The notes under the pieces are model-generated. The model was given only the letters and a program-made list of their open reading frames with translations. It was not told the DNA's origin and ran no database searches. The position numbers and the translations under genes are program-made. 64,000 nucleotides of DNA, from positions 186,001 to 250,000 of the forward strand of contig NZ_PGTS01000003.1 of the NCBI RefSeq assembly GCF_002844235.1. Direction: 5' to 3'. Below, one piece after another: positions 56,085 to 64,000 of the stretch (position 1 is its first letter; each line of letters opens with the position of its first letter). The stretch comes from Thalassospira povalilytica (lineage in GTDB: Bacteria; Pseudomonadota; Alphaproteobacteria; Rhodospirillales; Thalassospiraceae).

Positions 56085-56759
56085 ATGGCACAGGACACCT
56101 TATATATATCGCCCGAATTCAACCCCCATTCGCTTGAACGCGACTGGGGGTTCGTCATGCGCAGCCAGCACCCTGCTATGTACGCCGCACTGTCAAAAGA
56201 CCTTTCAGCGTTGCGCCGTGCAATGTTTGATCATGTCATCGCGCAAGCAACGGTCACCCAAAACCAGGGTGACCAGGCAAAGAAGCCCGCTTTGCGAAAT
56301 GATGCCAAGGTCACGACGGAGTCGGTGAGCCCCGATGCACAGCAGCTGTATCGCGAAGTTGGCCTCGATACCCTGTCACTGGCGTTGCTGGCGGATGTTC
56401 CCATTCACCGTCCATTGCAAATAAGTCACAACAGTCTGGTTGGTCATTGGCGCTGGCTGCGTCAGGTTTGGCGAACATGTGCGGATTTTTCCGAAACAAT
56501 GTCCCACGACGGCATCAAAGAATCCCCAACCCCGGAAATCATCACAGCCATTGATGAAGGACGAAACAATCTGGCAATTGCCCTGTTGCGTCAAAGCTTC
56601 CGCGACCTCGAGTCGGAGGATAATTCCACGTCGGCACGATCAAACCGGACGCACCATTCTTTTCTTGCCAATCTAACTCTGTTTTGCCCTTTTATCGGAA
56701 CCGAACTATTGTGGCGGCAAGGCCTGATCGCTGGCCCGAAAGACAGAAGGCTTGATTGA
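56085..56759 (+). CDS. LeuRS-like relic at the leuS locus, catalytic core missing
   Basis: This 224-aa protein sits where leuS usually lies between the DUF3576 gene and lptE. Residues 12-21 (FNPHSLERDW) resemble the LeuRS N-terminus (YNPxxIExxW). From residue about 75, KVTTESVSPDAQQLYREVG stands where KMSKS...VDPxxIIxxYG would be. DTLSLALLADVPIHRPL (residues 95-111), WRWLRQVWR (122-130) and the later FCPFIGTELLW follow the LeuRS post-KMSKS and anticodon-binding helices. The HIGH motif, CP1 editing domain and zinc parts are absent. The start ATG 56085 has TAGGG close by. The similarity was judged by eye. It may be an expressed remnant or a repurposed paralogue. Confidence 0.6.
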   Translation: MAQDTLYISPEFNPHSLERDWGFVMRSQHPAMYAALSKDLSALRRAMFDHVIAQATVTQNQGDQAKKPALRNDAKVTTESVSPDAQQLYREVGLDTLSLALLADVPIHRPLQISHNSLVGHWRWLRQVWRTCADFSETMSHDGIKESPTPEIITAIDEGRNNLAIALLRQSFRDLESEDNSTSARSNRTHHSFLANLTLFCPFIGTELLWRQGLIAGPKDRRLD

Positions 56760-57266
56760 ATGAAAATGCGCGCGATTCTTCCGGTTTTGGCACTTGTTGC
56801 CCTGACGACCCTGAGTGCCTGCGGCTTCCGGCCGCTTTACGCAACAGGGGGCGACAATTACAACACCGCTGCAAACATGGCACTTGTCAAAGTTGCCCTG
56901 ATTAATGACCGCGTCGGTCAGGTCACGCGCAATGCCTTGGTCGAGACCCTGACCCCACGGGGGCAAAGCAAGACCCCCTTGTATGACCTTAAAGTCACAC
57001 TGAGCGAATCGACCAGTGAACAGGGCTTTACCAAAGACAACGAAGCGACAATCGCCGATTACCTGATCACGGCGACCTATGAACTGACGCGCCGGCAGGA
57101 TTCAAAGGTCCTGCGCAAGGGCAATGTCAGAACCCGTACCAGTTACAATATTGTCGATTCCGATTTCGCAACCATCGAAGCCGAAAGCGCCGCCCAGGCC
57201 GATGCCGCACGGACTTTGGCCAATCAGCTTGCCAACCAGGTCGCAATCGGCCTGAGATCGCAATAA
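56760..57266 (+). CDS. lptE: LPS-assembly lipoprotein LptE
   Basis: LptE plugs the LptD barrel that inserts LPS into the outer membrane. The signal and lipobox LTTLSAC are followed by the family hallmark GFRPLYA. The length is 168 aa. It starts directly at the stop of the preceding ORF (TGA-ATG), so its translation is probably coupled to it. The gene lies before holA, as in other alphaproteobacteria. It complements lptA, lptB and lptC elsewhere in the window. Confidence 0.93.
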   Translation: MKMRAILPVLALVALTTLSACGFRPLYATGGDNYNTAANMALVKVALINDRVGQVTRNALVETLTPRGQSKTPLYDLKVTLSESTSEQGFTKDNEATIADYLITATYELTRRQDSKVLRKGNVRTRTSYNIVDSDFATIEAESAAQADAARTLANQLANQVAIGLRSQ

Positions 57267-57316
57267 ATCCCGTTCTCTCATTTCTGCACCCGATACCAGG
57301 ATAACCAAGACGCTTC

Positions 57317-58348
57317 ATGAAGCTCAAGGCAGCCCAAGTCGAAACCTTTTTGCGCAGTCCCGATGCCAAGGCACAGCTGATCCTGATCTATGGTGAGGAT
57401 GAAGGCCTTGTTCGCGAACGCGCCGTGCGCCTGGCCAAAACCGTTGTCGAGGATCTCAAGGATCCGTTTCGGGTGATCGAACTTGGTATCCCGCAGCTTA
57501 AGGAAGATGCCGGACGCCTTCGTGATGAGGCCGCCGCGATCAGCTTTGGCGGCGGACGCCGGGTGATCCGCATCCGCGACATTGGGGAAGCACAAGCCCC
57601 GATTATCGCAGACTTTCTGGCCGATCCGGCTGGTGATGCCCTGATTGTTATTGAAGCCGGCAGCCTTGCTTCGAAATCCAAACTGCGTCAGGCGGTCGAA
57701 AAAGCCGGCAATGGCATGGCCCTGCCCTGTTATGCCGATAGCGGTCGCGACATTGAAACCCTGATCCAGTCGATCATGGAAGAACACAAATTGCGGATCG
57801 ATCGTGATGCCACGCGCTATCTGGTGGCAAATCTCGGATCCGACCGCATGATTTCACGAAGCGAGCTTGAAAAGCTTGCACTTTATGCGCTCAAAGACGG
57901 TCAGGTCACGTTGGCCGATGCGATGGCCTGTGTTGGTGATAGTTCCGCCCGCCATTATGACGATGTCATTCAGGCTGTTTCACAGGGCAATGTCGTCAAT
58001 CTTGATGCAGCACTGACCCGACTGGTGGAAGAAGGTCTCAACCCGGTCGGCGCATTGCGCATGATGATCAGCTATTTCCAGAAATTGCATCTGGTTAAGG
58101 GACTGGTTGCCCAAGGTACCAACGCCGATCAGGCAATGAAGTCCCTGCGCCCGCCCCTGTTTTTCAAGGCAGCAGACCAGTTTCGTGCCAATCTGAATAA
58201 TTGGGCGGTAAATAACCTGCAACGTGCCCTGCAAATTCTGCTTGAGGCCGAAAAGGACTGCAAAAGCGGCCTGGCCATCCCGGAAACCATTGCCCATCGC
58301 GCCATGATCAAGGTTGCCGTCGCCCGCCAGAAACAGGCACGGCGGTAA
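57317..58348 (+). CDS. holA: DNA polymerase III subunit delta
   Basis: This clamp-loader subunit opens the beta clamp. The N-terminal AQLILIYGEDEGLVRERAVRLAK, the internal AISFGGGRRVIRIRDIG, and LEKLALYALKDGQVTLADA are characteristic. The C-terminal collar ends IPETIAHRAMIKVAVARQKQARR. The length of 343 aa is standard. It follows lptE by 50 nt and faces parB across a terminator. Confidence 0.96.
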   Translation: MKLKAAQVETFLRSPDAKAQLILIYGEDEGLVRERAVRLAKTVVEDLKDPFRVIELGIPQLKEDAGRLRDEAAAISFGGGRRVIRIRDIGEAQAPIIADFLADPAGDALIVIEAGSLASKSKLRQAVEKAGNGMALPCYADSGRDIETLIQSIMEEHKLRIDRDATRYLVANLGSDRMISRSELEKLALYALKDGQVTLADAMACVGDSSARHYDDVIQAVSQGNVVNLDAALTRLVEEGLNPVGALRMMISYFQKLHLVKGLVAQGTNADQAMKSLRPPLFFKAADQFRANLNNWAVNNLQRALQILLEAEKDCKSGLAIPETIAHRAMIKVAVARQKQARR

Positions 58349-58381
58349 CAGTTTTCATCGAATATTTTATTGATACCAATT

Positions 58382-58417
58382 AAAAACGGGCCACCGATCG
58401 GATGGCCCGTTTTTTGT
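58382..58417. terminator. Bidirectional terminator between holA and parB
   Basis: The stem AAAACGGGCCA/TGGCCCGTTTT is followed by a T-run on the plus strand and flanked by A on the other side. Confidence 0.9.
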
Positions 58418-58457
58418 GGCGAGATGATCTTTGTCGCCGAGTAACCGACAACCCCCG

Positions 58458-59675
58458 TCATGCCTTGTCGGTTATGATCAACTCATCAAGCTCGTCTTCA
58501 TCGATCGCATCGGATTCGATTGGCGTATCGCCTTCCGGTCCATCGACGACGGCAGCAAGATCAATCCCGTCATCCTCGCCATCGCTTTCCGGCAAGGTAG
58601 CATCGGCGATGCTTTCAAGTTCCGCGGTCAGCTTCTCTTCTGGATCTTCGTCGTCTGCGGCCGGGTCATCGTCTTCGATAAACATCGAATCGAATTCATT
58701 CTCGTCCGAGTCGGATATTGCCGAACTGTCTGCATCTCCGGTCAGATCATGGGCCTTGCCATGTGTAAGCCGTTGCAAAATGTCATCAAGCTGCTCAAGC
58801 GTTTCATAGCGAATAGAGATTTTTCCAGCCGCGCCATCAAAATCAATATTTACCGCCAACCCCAACATGTTGCTAAGGTCACGTTCAAGAGCCACAGTAT
58901 CTGGGTCTTTATGCGCAGAAGCCCCACCAGACGCTTTTTTGGGCCGGGATGCCTTGCCGCCGTCGGTTTTCACCAGCTTTTCTGTCTGGCGAACATTCAA
59001 TCCCTTTTTGACAATCTGGGCTGCAAGCTCGACAGCATTTTCCGCCCCCAACAATGCCCGGGCATGGCCGGAGCTCAGAACCTTGTCAGACAGCATTTGC
59101 TTGATCGGGGCTGGCAGTCCCAACAAGCGCAAGCTGTTGGCGATGTGACTACGGCTTTTGCCAAGCGCCTGACCCAGTGCTTCCTGGGTGTGCGAGAACT
59201 CGTTCATCAGGCGGTTATAGCCTTCGGCCTCTTCAAGCGGCGACAGATCCTGACGCTGAAGGTTCTCGATAAGGGCAATTTCAGCTGTTTCGCGATCATC
59301 GAAATCACGCACCAGCACAGGAACTTCATGCAATTGTGCCCGCTGTGCCGCGCGCCAGCGACGCTCACCCGCGATGATTTCATAGGTGGTTTCGCCCGTA
59401 GAAGACGCACGCACCAGAATCGGCTGAATGATCCCCTTTTCACGGATCGAGGCAGCCAGATCATCAATGGCTTCGTCATCAAAATTGCTGCGCGGCTGGA
59501 ATGGCGACGGCTTCAAATCCGTAATGGCAATCAGCTGTGTGGTGCCGCCCGGCCCCGGATGACCACCAGCCGATGCTTCACCGCCTGCGGCAACTGCAAC
59601 GCCGACATCTTCGTCATCTTCACCCAGAAGTGCAGACAGTCCTCTCCCCAAGCCGCGTTTTTTTGCTTCGCTCAT
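58458..59675 (-). CDS. parB: Chromosome partitioning protein ParB with long acidic tail
   Basis: ParB is a CTP-dependent DNA clamp that loads at parS and spreads. The N-terminus KRGLGRGLSALLGE, the CTP-binding GERRWRAA (residues 103-110) and ENLQRQDLSPLEEA, the HTH (LGKSRSHIANSLRLLGLP) and the C-terminal dimer domain (up to about residue 303) are all present. After that come about 95 extra residues with 38 Asp/Glu and only two Lys. Typical ParB ends near residue 300, so the tail is unusual; its role is unknown. The start overlaps the parA stop (ATGA). Confidence 0.97.
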   Translation of the reverse strand: MSEAKKRGLGRGLSALLGEDDEDVGVAVAAGGEASAGGHPGPGGTTQLIAITDLKPSPFQPRSNFDDEAIDDLAASIREKGIIQPILVRASSTGETTYEIIAGERRWRAAQRAQLHEVPVLVRDFDDRETAEIALIENLQRQDLSPLEEAEGYNRLMNEFSHTQEALGQALGKSRSHIANSLRLLGLPAPIKQMLSDKVLSSGHARALLGAENAVELAAQIVKKGLNVRQTEKLVKTDGGKASRPKKASGGASAHKDPDTVALERDLSNMLGLAVNIDFDGAAGKISIRYETLEQLDDILQRLTHGKAHDLTGDADSSAISDSDENEFDSMFIEDDDPAADDEDPEEKLTAELESIADATLPESDGEDDGIDLAAVVDGPEGDTPIESDAIDEDELDELIITDKA

Positions 59676-60499
59676 GCTTTAACCCCTTCGCGTTTCAGGA
59701 CTTCGCTTGCCAGATTGAGATAGGCCCGTGATCCCGGGCATTTCATGTCGTAAACCAGAACCGGCGTCCCGTGACTGGGGGCCTCGGAGACACGAACATT
59801 GCGCGGAATGACAGTGCGATACACCACGTCACCGAAATAATCGCGTACGTCATTGGCAACCTGTGCCGACAGGTTGTTGCGCTTGTCATACATGGTCAGA
59901 ACAATGCCCTGGATTTCCAGATCCGGGTTAAATGCCTTTTTGACACGTTTGATGGTGCGAACCAGATGACTGACCCCTTCAAGGGCAAAGAATTCGCATT
60001 GCAACGGCACAAGAACCGCATCAGACGCCACCAGTGCATTCAAGGTCAAAAGACCAAGCGACGGCGGGCAGTCGATCAGCACGTAATCAACATCCTGCGG
60101 CAACTTGCCCAGGGATTCTTTCAGCTGCATCTCGCGACGTTCAAAATCGACCAGTTCGATCTCGGCACCGGACAAGTCCATGCCGGACGGCACAATCGTC
60201 AAACGCGGGATCGCGGTTTCCTGACGCGCTTCTTCCAGCGAGTTGCCATTGATCAGCACATCATAGGAACTGATCTGACGATCCGAAGGACGCAACCCCA
60301 AACCGGTGCTGGCATTGCCCTGCGGATCAAGGTCAACAATCAGAACACGCTGATTAACCGCAGCAAGCGCCGTCGCCAGATTGATGGTGGTGGTTGTTTT
60401 ACCAACGCCCCCCTTCTGGTTCGCAACCGCAATGATACGCGGACGATGCCCTGCCCCTTGTGACTGGGCGGAAAGCGGCAAGTCAATTACATCAGTCAC
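59672..60499 (-). CDS. parA: Chromosome partitioning ATPase ParA
   Basis: This Walker-type ATPase forms the gradient that segregates ParB-parS. The deviant Walker A is QKGGVGKTTTTINLA, Walker A' is VLIVDLDPQGNAS, and Walker B is YVLIDCPPSLG. The length of 275 aa is normal. The ATG at 60499 overlaps the rsmG stop as ATGA, and the stop overlaps parB, so rsmG, parA and parB are translationally coupled. Confidence 0.98.
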   Translation of the reverse strand: MTDVIDLPLSAQSQGAGHRPRIIAVANQKGGVGKTTTTINLATALAAVNQRVLIVDLDPQGNASTGLGLRPSDRQISSYDVLINGNSLEEARQETAIPRLTIVPSGMDLSGAEIELVDFERREMQLKESLGKLPQDVDYVLIDCPPSLGLLTLNALVASDAVLVPLQCEFFALEGVSHLVRTIKRVKKAFNPDLEIQGIVLTMYDKRNNLSAQVANDVRDYFGDVVYRTVIPRNVRVSEAPSHGTPVLVYDMKCPGSRAYLNLASEVLKREGVKA

Positions 60500-61131
60500 C
60501 GGCCAACTCCTTTTAAGATCATCACGACTCCGTCCGGATCCACCAGACTGGCATGCGTGGTTACATCAAACGACCAACCAGCGTTTCGTGCATCCGCCAG
60601 CTCATCCTCAAAGGCACGTCCCTTCAGCAGCACATAATGGCCACCGGCTTTCAAATGTCTTTGTCCCAATTCCAGCAATTTTGGCAGCGGTGCAAAGGCG
60701 CGCGCCGTAATCACATCGGCCGCGCGCGGTGCTGCGGCTTCGATCCGTTCACGGGCAATTTCCGTCTGTGCCAGAACATTACAAACCCGGGCTGCTTCCA
60801 TCAGGAACACCGTTTTTTTGGTATTGGATTCCATCATGGTGACGTTGCCCGCCCCAAGAATGGCCAAAACGATGCCCGGGAATCCGGCGCCAGAGCCGAA
60901 ATCAACGATTTTACCCTCTGCAGCAACATCCTGCAGATACGGCCAAAGCTGCGCAGAATCCTGTAAATGACGTCCCCAAACGTCTTCAGCCGTACTGGCG
61001 CCAACGATGTTAATACGTGGCTGCCATTTGACGACAAGGTCTGCGTACTGGTTCAAACGGTCCAATGTTTCACGTGAAACATTCAAATCGCGTTCGAACC
61101 ACGTTTTTACGGGTGCGGAAATGGATTGCAT
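60496..61131 (-). CDS. rsmG: 16S rRNA (guanine527-N7)-methyltransferase
   Basis: The SAM-dependent enzyme methylates G527 of 16S rRNA. The SAM-binding IVDFGSGAGFPGIVLAI, ITARAFAPLPKLLELG and the C-terminal motifs are present. From the ATG at 61131 it is 211 aa; the frame remains open to 61359 but without a ribosome binding site or conserved residues. No clear ribosome binding site precedes 61131 either. A perfect parS site (61066-61081) is read in frame as NVSRETL, a segment found in RsmG of several alphaproteobacteria. Confidence 0.95.
   Translation of the reverse strand: MQSISAPVKTWFERDLNVSRETLDRLNQYADLVVKWQPRINIVGASTAEDVWGRHLQDSAQLWPYLQDVAAEGKIVDFGSGAGFPGIVLAILGAGNVTMMESNTKKTVFLMEAARVCNVLAQTEIARERIEAAAPRAADVITARAFAPLPKLLELGQRHLKAGGHYVLLKGRAFEDELADARNAGWSFDVTTHASLVDPDGVVMILKGVGR
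61066..61081. other. parS site 1 (inside rsmG)
   Basis: TGTTTCACGTGAAACA, the exact 16-bp ParB-binding palindrome. It lies within the rsmG coding sequence. Confidence 0.95.
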
Positions 61132-61236
61132 AAATGATTTATACGTCCAGTTTGAAAGACACACCAGACTTGATTTTTGACGTTTTGCGTTTTTCATCGC
61201 GTCGCGGCGAAAAAAATCGATAAAAGTCGGCTCGAA

Positions 61237-61252
61237 TGTTTCACGTGAAACA
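61237..61252. other. parS site 2
   Basis: An exact TGTTTCACGTGAAACA, 171 bp from site 1 and upstream of rsmG. Confidence 0.95.
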
Positions 61253-61382
61253 TCATTTGTCAGAAATCGAGAGGCCAGATGATGAAAAGATAGACTTGGT
61301 ATTATCGTAGCCATCGCCCGACCGATGACGCACCCGACAATAGTTCCCTCTCCAGTCATCGCTTAGTAGATGCACCAAAGAA

Positions 61383-61398
61383 TGTTTCACGTGAAACA
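61383..61398. other. parS site 3
   Basis: An exact TGTTTCACGTGAAACA, in the rsmG-mnmG gap, 146 bp from site 2. Confidence 0.95.
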
Positions 61399-61599
61399 CT
61401 ACTATACGCATCCCGCCTTCCAGGTTGCGCACCTACCCACGTAGACGCAGCGCAACCCAACAATATCCCGCCATTCGCTAGATCTGCCCTGATCACCGCA
61501 AGCGCCCTGCCCGCACTTCACCCGAAAGAACCACCCACAAAGTTGCCCGACCCAGGTCGTGTATCGGTCACATCTCGCGGTGCAGATACGTGGCAGTCT

Positions 61600-61635
61600 G
61601 TTAGGTTAACGGCGTCGGATTTTCGGTAACCTAAC
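61600..61635. repeat. 9-bp perfect inverted repeat
   Basis: GTTAGGTTA (61600-61608) and TAACCTAAC (61627-61635) enclose 18 nt, in the middle of the rsmG-mnmG gap. There is no T-run, so it is not an obvious terminator. Confidence 0.6.
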
Positions 61636-61758
61636 TGGCCGGTATCCCCCGCCCGATCAGGAGGCGTTGCCAATTAAGCTGCTAATAAAATGTCCTGATG
61701 CGACTCCCAAGAAAGAACCTGGTGCAGTTGTTCTGGCGGTCATTCAGAACGAAGAACG

Positions 61759-61791
61759 CAAAAAGGCCCGGCTGATTGCTCAACCGGGCCC
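61759..61791 (-). terminator. Intrinsic terminator after mnmG
   Basis: On the minus strand the stem GGCCCGG/CCGGGCC is followed by TTTTTGCG, about 25 nt after the mnmG stop. Confidence 0.85.
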
Positions 61792-61817
61792 TTGCAGAAT
61801 GAATTTGTCAGATGTTA

Positions 61818-63725
61818 CTAGGCGCTTTTGGCCGCCTTGTCATCGCTGCCACGATGCTTGTGGCTTTTGATATGGCCAAGCAATGCTGTTACCGCTGCCG
61901 GGGTTACGCCCGGAATACGCGACGCGGCCCCAATCGTTTCAGGTTGAATTTCCTTGAGCTTCAACCGGATTTCAGCAGACAGACTTCCGACGGAATCAAA
62001 ATCAAGGCCACGCGGCAAGCGCAATTCTTCGTCTCGCCGGAACGCGGCGATGTCTGCGGCCTGCCGGTCAAGATATCCTTTATATTGTGCATCGATCGCC
62101 ACCTGTTCCTTGATCGCCGGATCAAGATCGCCAAGCTGCGGCCACACGCGGGTCAAGGTATCAAAATCGATATCGGGATAGGCCAGAAGGTCATATGCAG
62201 ATCGGCGCACGCCGTCCTGGTTGATCCTGATATCAAACTTGGCCAGACCATTGGGCGTTTCCGTCAGGGTCGAAACTTCATCCTTTGCGGATTGCAGGGC
62301 GGCTTTCTTTGCCCCCCACACCTGTTCGCGGGTTGACGCAATACAGCCAATATCAAGACCGCGATCCGTCAGACGCTGATCGGCGTTATCGGCGCGCAGC
62401 ATCAGTCGATATTCCGCACGCGATGTAAACATGCGATACGGTTCGCGGGTCCCCAGGGTCACCAGGTCATCGATCATCACACCAATATAGGCATCGGCCC
62501 GATCGAGCACGAATTCACGTTCGCCACCATCGGCGACCAGTGCCGCATTCACCCCGGCAATCAGGCCCTGCCCGGCTGCTTCTTCATAGCCGGTCGTGCC
62601 ATTGATCTGTCCGGCAAAGAACAGACCGGCGACCTTTTTGGTTTCCAGCGTATGACGCAATTCGCGCGGATCAACGAAGTCATATTCGACAGCATAACCG
62701 GGGCGGAAAATCTCGACCTTTTCCAGACCCGGAATGGTGGCGAGCATGGCCAACTGCACTTCTTCGGGAAGCGAGGTCGAAATGCCGTTCGGATAGACGG
62801 TCGGATCGTCGAGCCCTTCGGGCTCAAGAAAGATCTGATGCTGGTTCTTCTCGGCAAAGCGCACGACCTTGTCTTCAATCGACGGGCAATAACGCGGGCC
62901 GCTGCTTTTGATCTGGCCGCTATACATCGGGGCGCGATGCAGATTGGCGCGAATGATTTCGTGGGTTGCCTCGGTCGTCCAGGTCATATGACACGGAATC
63001 TGAGGCACCGTAATTTCCCTGGTCAGGAAGGAAAACGGATCCGGCGGATTGTCGCCAGGCTGTTCCTGCAAACTTGCCCAATCGATGGTGCGGCCATCCA
63101 GACGTGCCGGCGTACCGGTCTTTAATCGGCCCAGTTTGAAATCATATTTTTCCAGCGTCTCGGAAAGACCCATTGCCGGGGCATCACCAATTCGCCCGGC
63201 CGGCGTGGTCTTTTCGCCGATATGAATCAGACCGCGCAGGAAGGTACCCGTGGTCAGCACCACCGCACCGGCACGGTATTCAATACCGTCGCCTGTGATG
63301 ACTCCGGCCACGCGATTGTTCGCGTCAATGATCAGGTCTTCAACCCCGCCTTCTAGGATCGTGAGGTTTTCCTGATTGGCGAGGATATCCTGAACCGCTT
63401 CGCGATAAAGCTTGCGATCGGCCTGTGCGCGCGGACCCCGTACGGCCGGCCCCTTGGACCGGTTGAGCATACGGAACTGAATACCGGCACGGTCAATGGC
63501 GCGCCCCATCACACCGTCAAGCGCATCAACTTCGCGCACCATATGTCCCTTGCCCAAACCGCCGATGGCCGGGTTGCAGGACATTTCACCGATGCGATCA
63601 GCGCGATGGGTCACCAGCGCCGTTGCTGCCCCCATGCGCGCAGCAGCAGCCGCAGCCTCGCAGCCGGCATGGCCACCGCCAACAACAATCACATCAAAAC
63701 GGTTGTGCGACACATTCTGTGACAT
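61818..63725 (-). CDS. mnmG: tRNA uridine-5-carboxymethylaminomethyl modification enzyme MnmG
   Basis: With MnmE, this FAD/NADH enzyme modifies the wobble uridine of several tRNAs. The FAD-binding [47 protein letters not shown], the central [26 protein letters not shown] block (abridged) and [19 protein letters not shown] are characteristic. The ATG at 63725 has GAGG 6 nt upstream; a GTG at 63737 overlaps that site and is rejected. The length is 635 aa. It follows mnmE in the same orientation. Confidence 0.97.
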   Translation of the reverse strand: MSQNVSHNRFDVIVVGGGHAGCEAAAAAARMGAATALVTHRADRIGEMSCNPAIGGLGKGHMVREVDALDGVMGRAIDRAGIQFRMLNRSKGPAVRGPRAQADRKLYREAVQDILANQENLTILEGGVEDLIIDANNRVAGVITGDGIEYRAGAVVLTTGTFLRGLIHIGEKTTPAGRIGDAPAMGLSETLEKYDFKLGRLKTGTPARLDGRTIDWASLQEQPGDNPPDPFSFLTREITVPQIPCHMTWTTEATHEIIRANLHRAPMYSGQIKSSGPRYCPSIEDKVVRFAEKNQHQIFLEPEGLDDPTVYPNGISTSLPEEVQLAMLATIPGLEKVEIFRPGYAVEYDFVDPRELRHTLETKKVAGLFFAGQINGTTGYEEAAGQGLIAGVNAALVADGGEREFVLDRADAYIGVMIDDLVTLGTREPYRMFTSRAEYRLMLRADNADQRLTDRGLDIGCIASTREQVWGAKKAALQSAKDEVSTLTETPNGLAKFDIRINQDGVRRSAYDLLAYPDIDFDTLTRVWPQLGDLDPAIKEQVAIDAQYKGYLDRQAADIAAFRRDEELRLPRGLDFDSVGSLSAEIRLKLKEIQPETIGAASRIPGVTPAAVTALLGHIKSHKHRGSDDKAAKSA

Positions 63726-63815
63726 CGAATTCCTCACTCAATCCCCACACCGATATGTGGCGGGTTTGAACCTTTGCGGTTCGAATAGGCTTATCAGGTC
63801 CGGTCAATGGACCAA

Positions 63816-63831
63816 TGTTTCACGTGAAACA
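63816..63831. other. parS site 4
   Basis: An exact TGTTTCACGTGAAACA, between mnmE and mnmG, 2.4 kb from site 3. Confidence 0.95.
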
Positions 63832-63868
63832 ATCGCAGGGCTCGATCTATAGCGACTCTTCCCTGATC

Positions 63869-64000
63869 TTATTTTCCGATACAGAAGTCCCCGAAAATAA
63901 TATCGAGCAAGTCTTCCACATCGACACGTCCGGTAATCTTGCCGATCTCGCGTACTGCCAGGCGAACATCCTCGGCAGCAAGTTCTGCGATTTCGGTCTG
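63869..64000 (-). CDS. mnmE: tRNA modification GTPase MnmE (3' part only)
   Basis: The last 43 codons are visible and run off the window edge. The translation ends [15 protein letters not shown], the diagnostic MnmE C-terminus with the FCIGK catalytic Cys. The preceding [19 protein letters not shown] is the conserved helical domain. Its neighbour mnmG encodes its partner enzyme. Confidence 0.93.
   Translation of the reverse strand, partial: QTEIAELAAEDVRLAVREIGKITGRVDVEDLLDIIFGDFCIGK

Larger units (their letters stand above)
61132..61817. other. rsmG-mnmG intergenic region with two parS sites
   Basis: 686 bp without a gene (if the rsmG start is 61131). It holds two parS sites, a 9-bp perfect inverted repeat (61600-61635) and the mnmG terminator. 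No DnaA-box cluster or AT-rich unwinding element is visible, so I do not call an origin. Confidence 0.6.

Noticed and set aside
58431..59723. A 430-codon plus-strand frame antisense to parB
   Set aside because: A shadow of parB, basic and Cys/Phe-rich without domains.
61132..61817. Chromosome origin in the rsmG-mnmG gap
   Set aside because: parS sites are near, but there is no DnaA-box cluster or AT-rich element, and GC skew cannot be judged from one window.

Overview
The window is ordinary chromosomal DNA of a moderately GC-rich alphaproteobacterium. The best fit is Rhodospirillales, of the Thalassospira kind. This rests on gene content and order: lptC-lptA-lptB-rpoN-hpf-ptsN, hemW-rdgB-rph/hrcA-grpE, and parB-parA-rsmG-mnmG-mnmE with perfect parS sites. 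A CtrA-type box and Rhodospirillales-style porins and lipoproteins agree. The organism name is inference; I could not run a search. I saw no phage, insertion sequence, CRISPR array or rRNA operon. One tRNA gene, tRNA-Leu(CAG), is present.

Layout. 0-6.6 kb: end of a SirB1-family protein, a PfkB-type nucleoside/sugar kinase, typA and an AmpG-type permease. 6.7-13.8 kb (minus): ptsN, hpf, rpoN, lptB, lptA, lptC, kdsD and an RNase D-like exonuclease, the LPS-export and nitrogen-PTS block. 14-19 kb: tRNA-Leu, hemW, rdgB and rph (minus) facing hrcA and grpE (plus). 19-26 kb is accessory: a sirtuin, an ArsR-type regulator, an AztD-like periplasmic zinc chaperone under a Zur-like palindrome, a NIPSNAP + ABM pair, an EamA transporter, a LysR regulator and a glycosyltransferase. 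26-36 kb: ppa, a macro-domain protein, an L,D-transpeptidase, DUF2333, Nfu, a Bax-like glucosaminidase, a lipoprotein, an APC-like permease and maeB. 36-45.8 kb: a DUF1269-like protein, mutS, glnD, murJ and trpS. 45.8-52.6 kb: a large unknown protein, ribA, an orphan OmpR-type response regulator, YggS, a ThiE/TenI-like protein and a GT9-like protein. 52.6-55.3 kb: two tandem porin paralogues. 55.5-64 kb: DUF3576, a LeuRS-like relic, lptE and holA (plus) facing parB, parA, rsmG, mnmG and mnmE (minus), with four parS sites.

Most notable observations. (1) The ORF between the DUF3576 gene and lptE, where leuS normally sits in alphaproteobacteria, encodes only about 224 residues. They read like a gutted leucyl-tRNA synthetase: an N-terminal FNPxxLExxW motif and a degenerate post-KMSKS/anticodon-binding region, without the catalytic and editing core. 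(2) The same perfect palindrome, TTCGAT-N4-ATCGAA, lies on the predicted promoter of the ArsR-type gene and in front of the NIPSNAP-ABM operon. This defines a small regulon, split by an AztD gene that carries its own near-perfect 32-bp Zur-like palindrome. (3) ParB has a roughly 95-residue, extremely acidic C-terminal tail. (4) Four exact parS sites cluster around rsmG-mnmG, one of them read as protein (NVSRET) inside rsmG. (5) A consensus CRP box and a long inverted repeat lie in the unexplained glnD-murJ gap.
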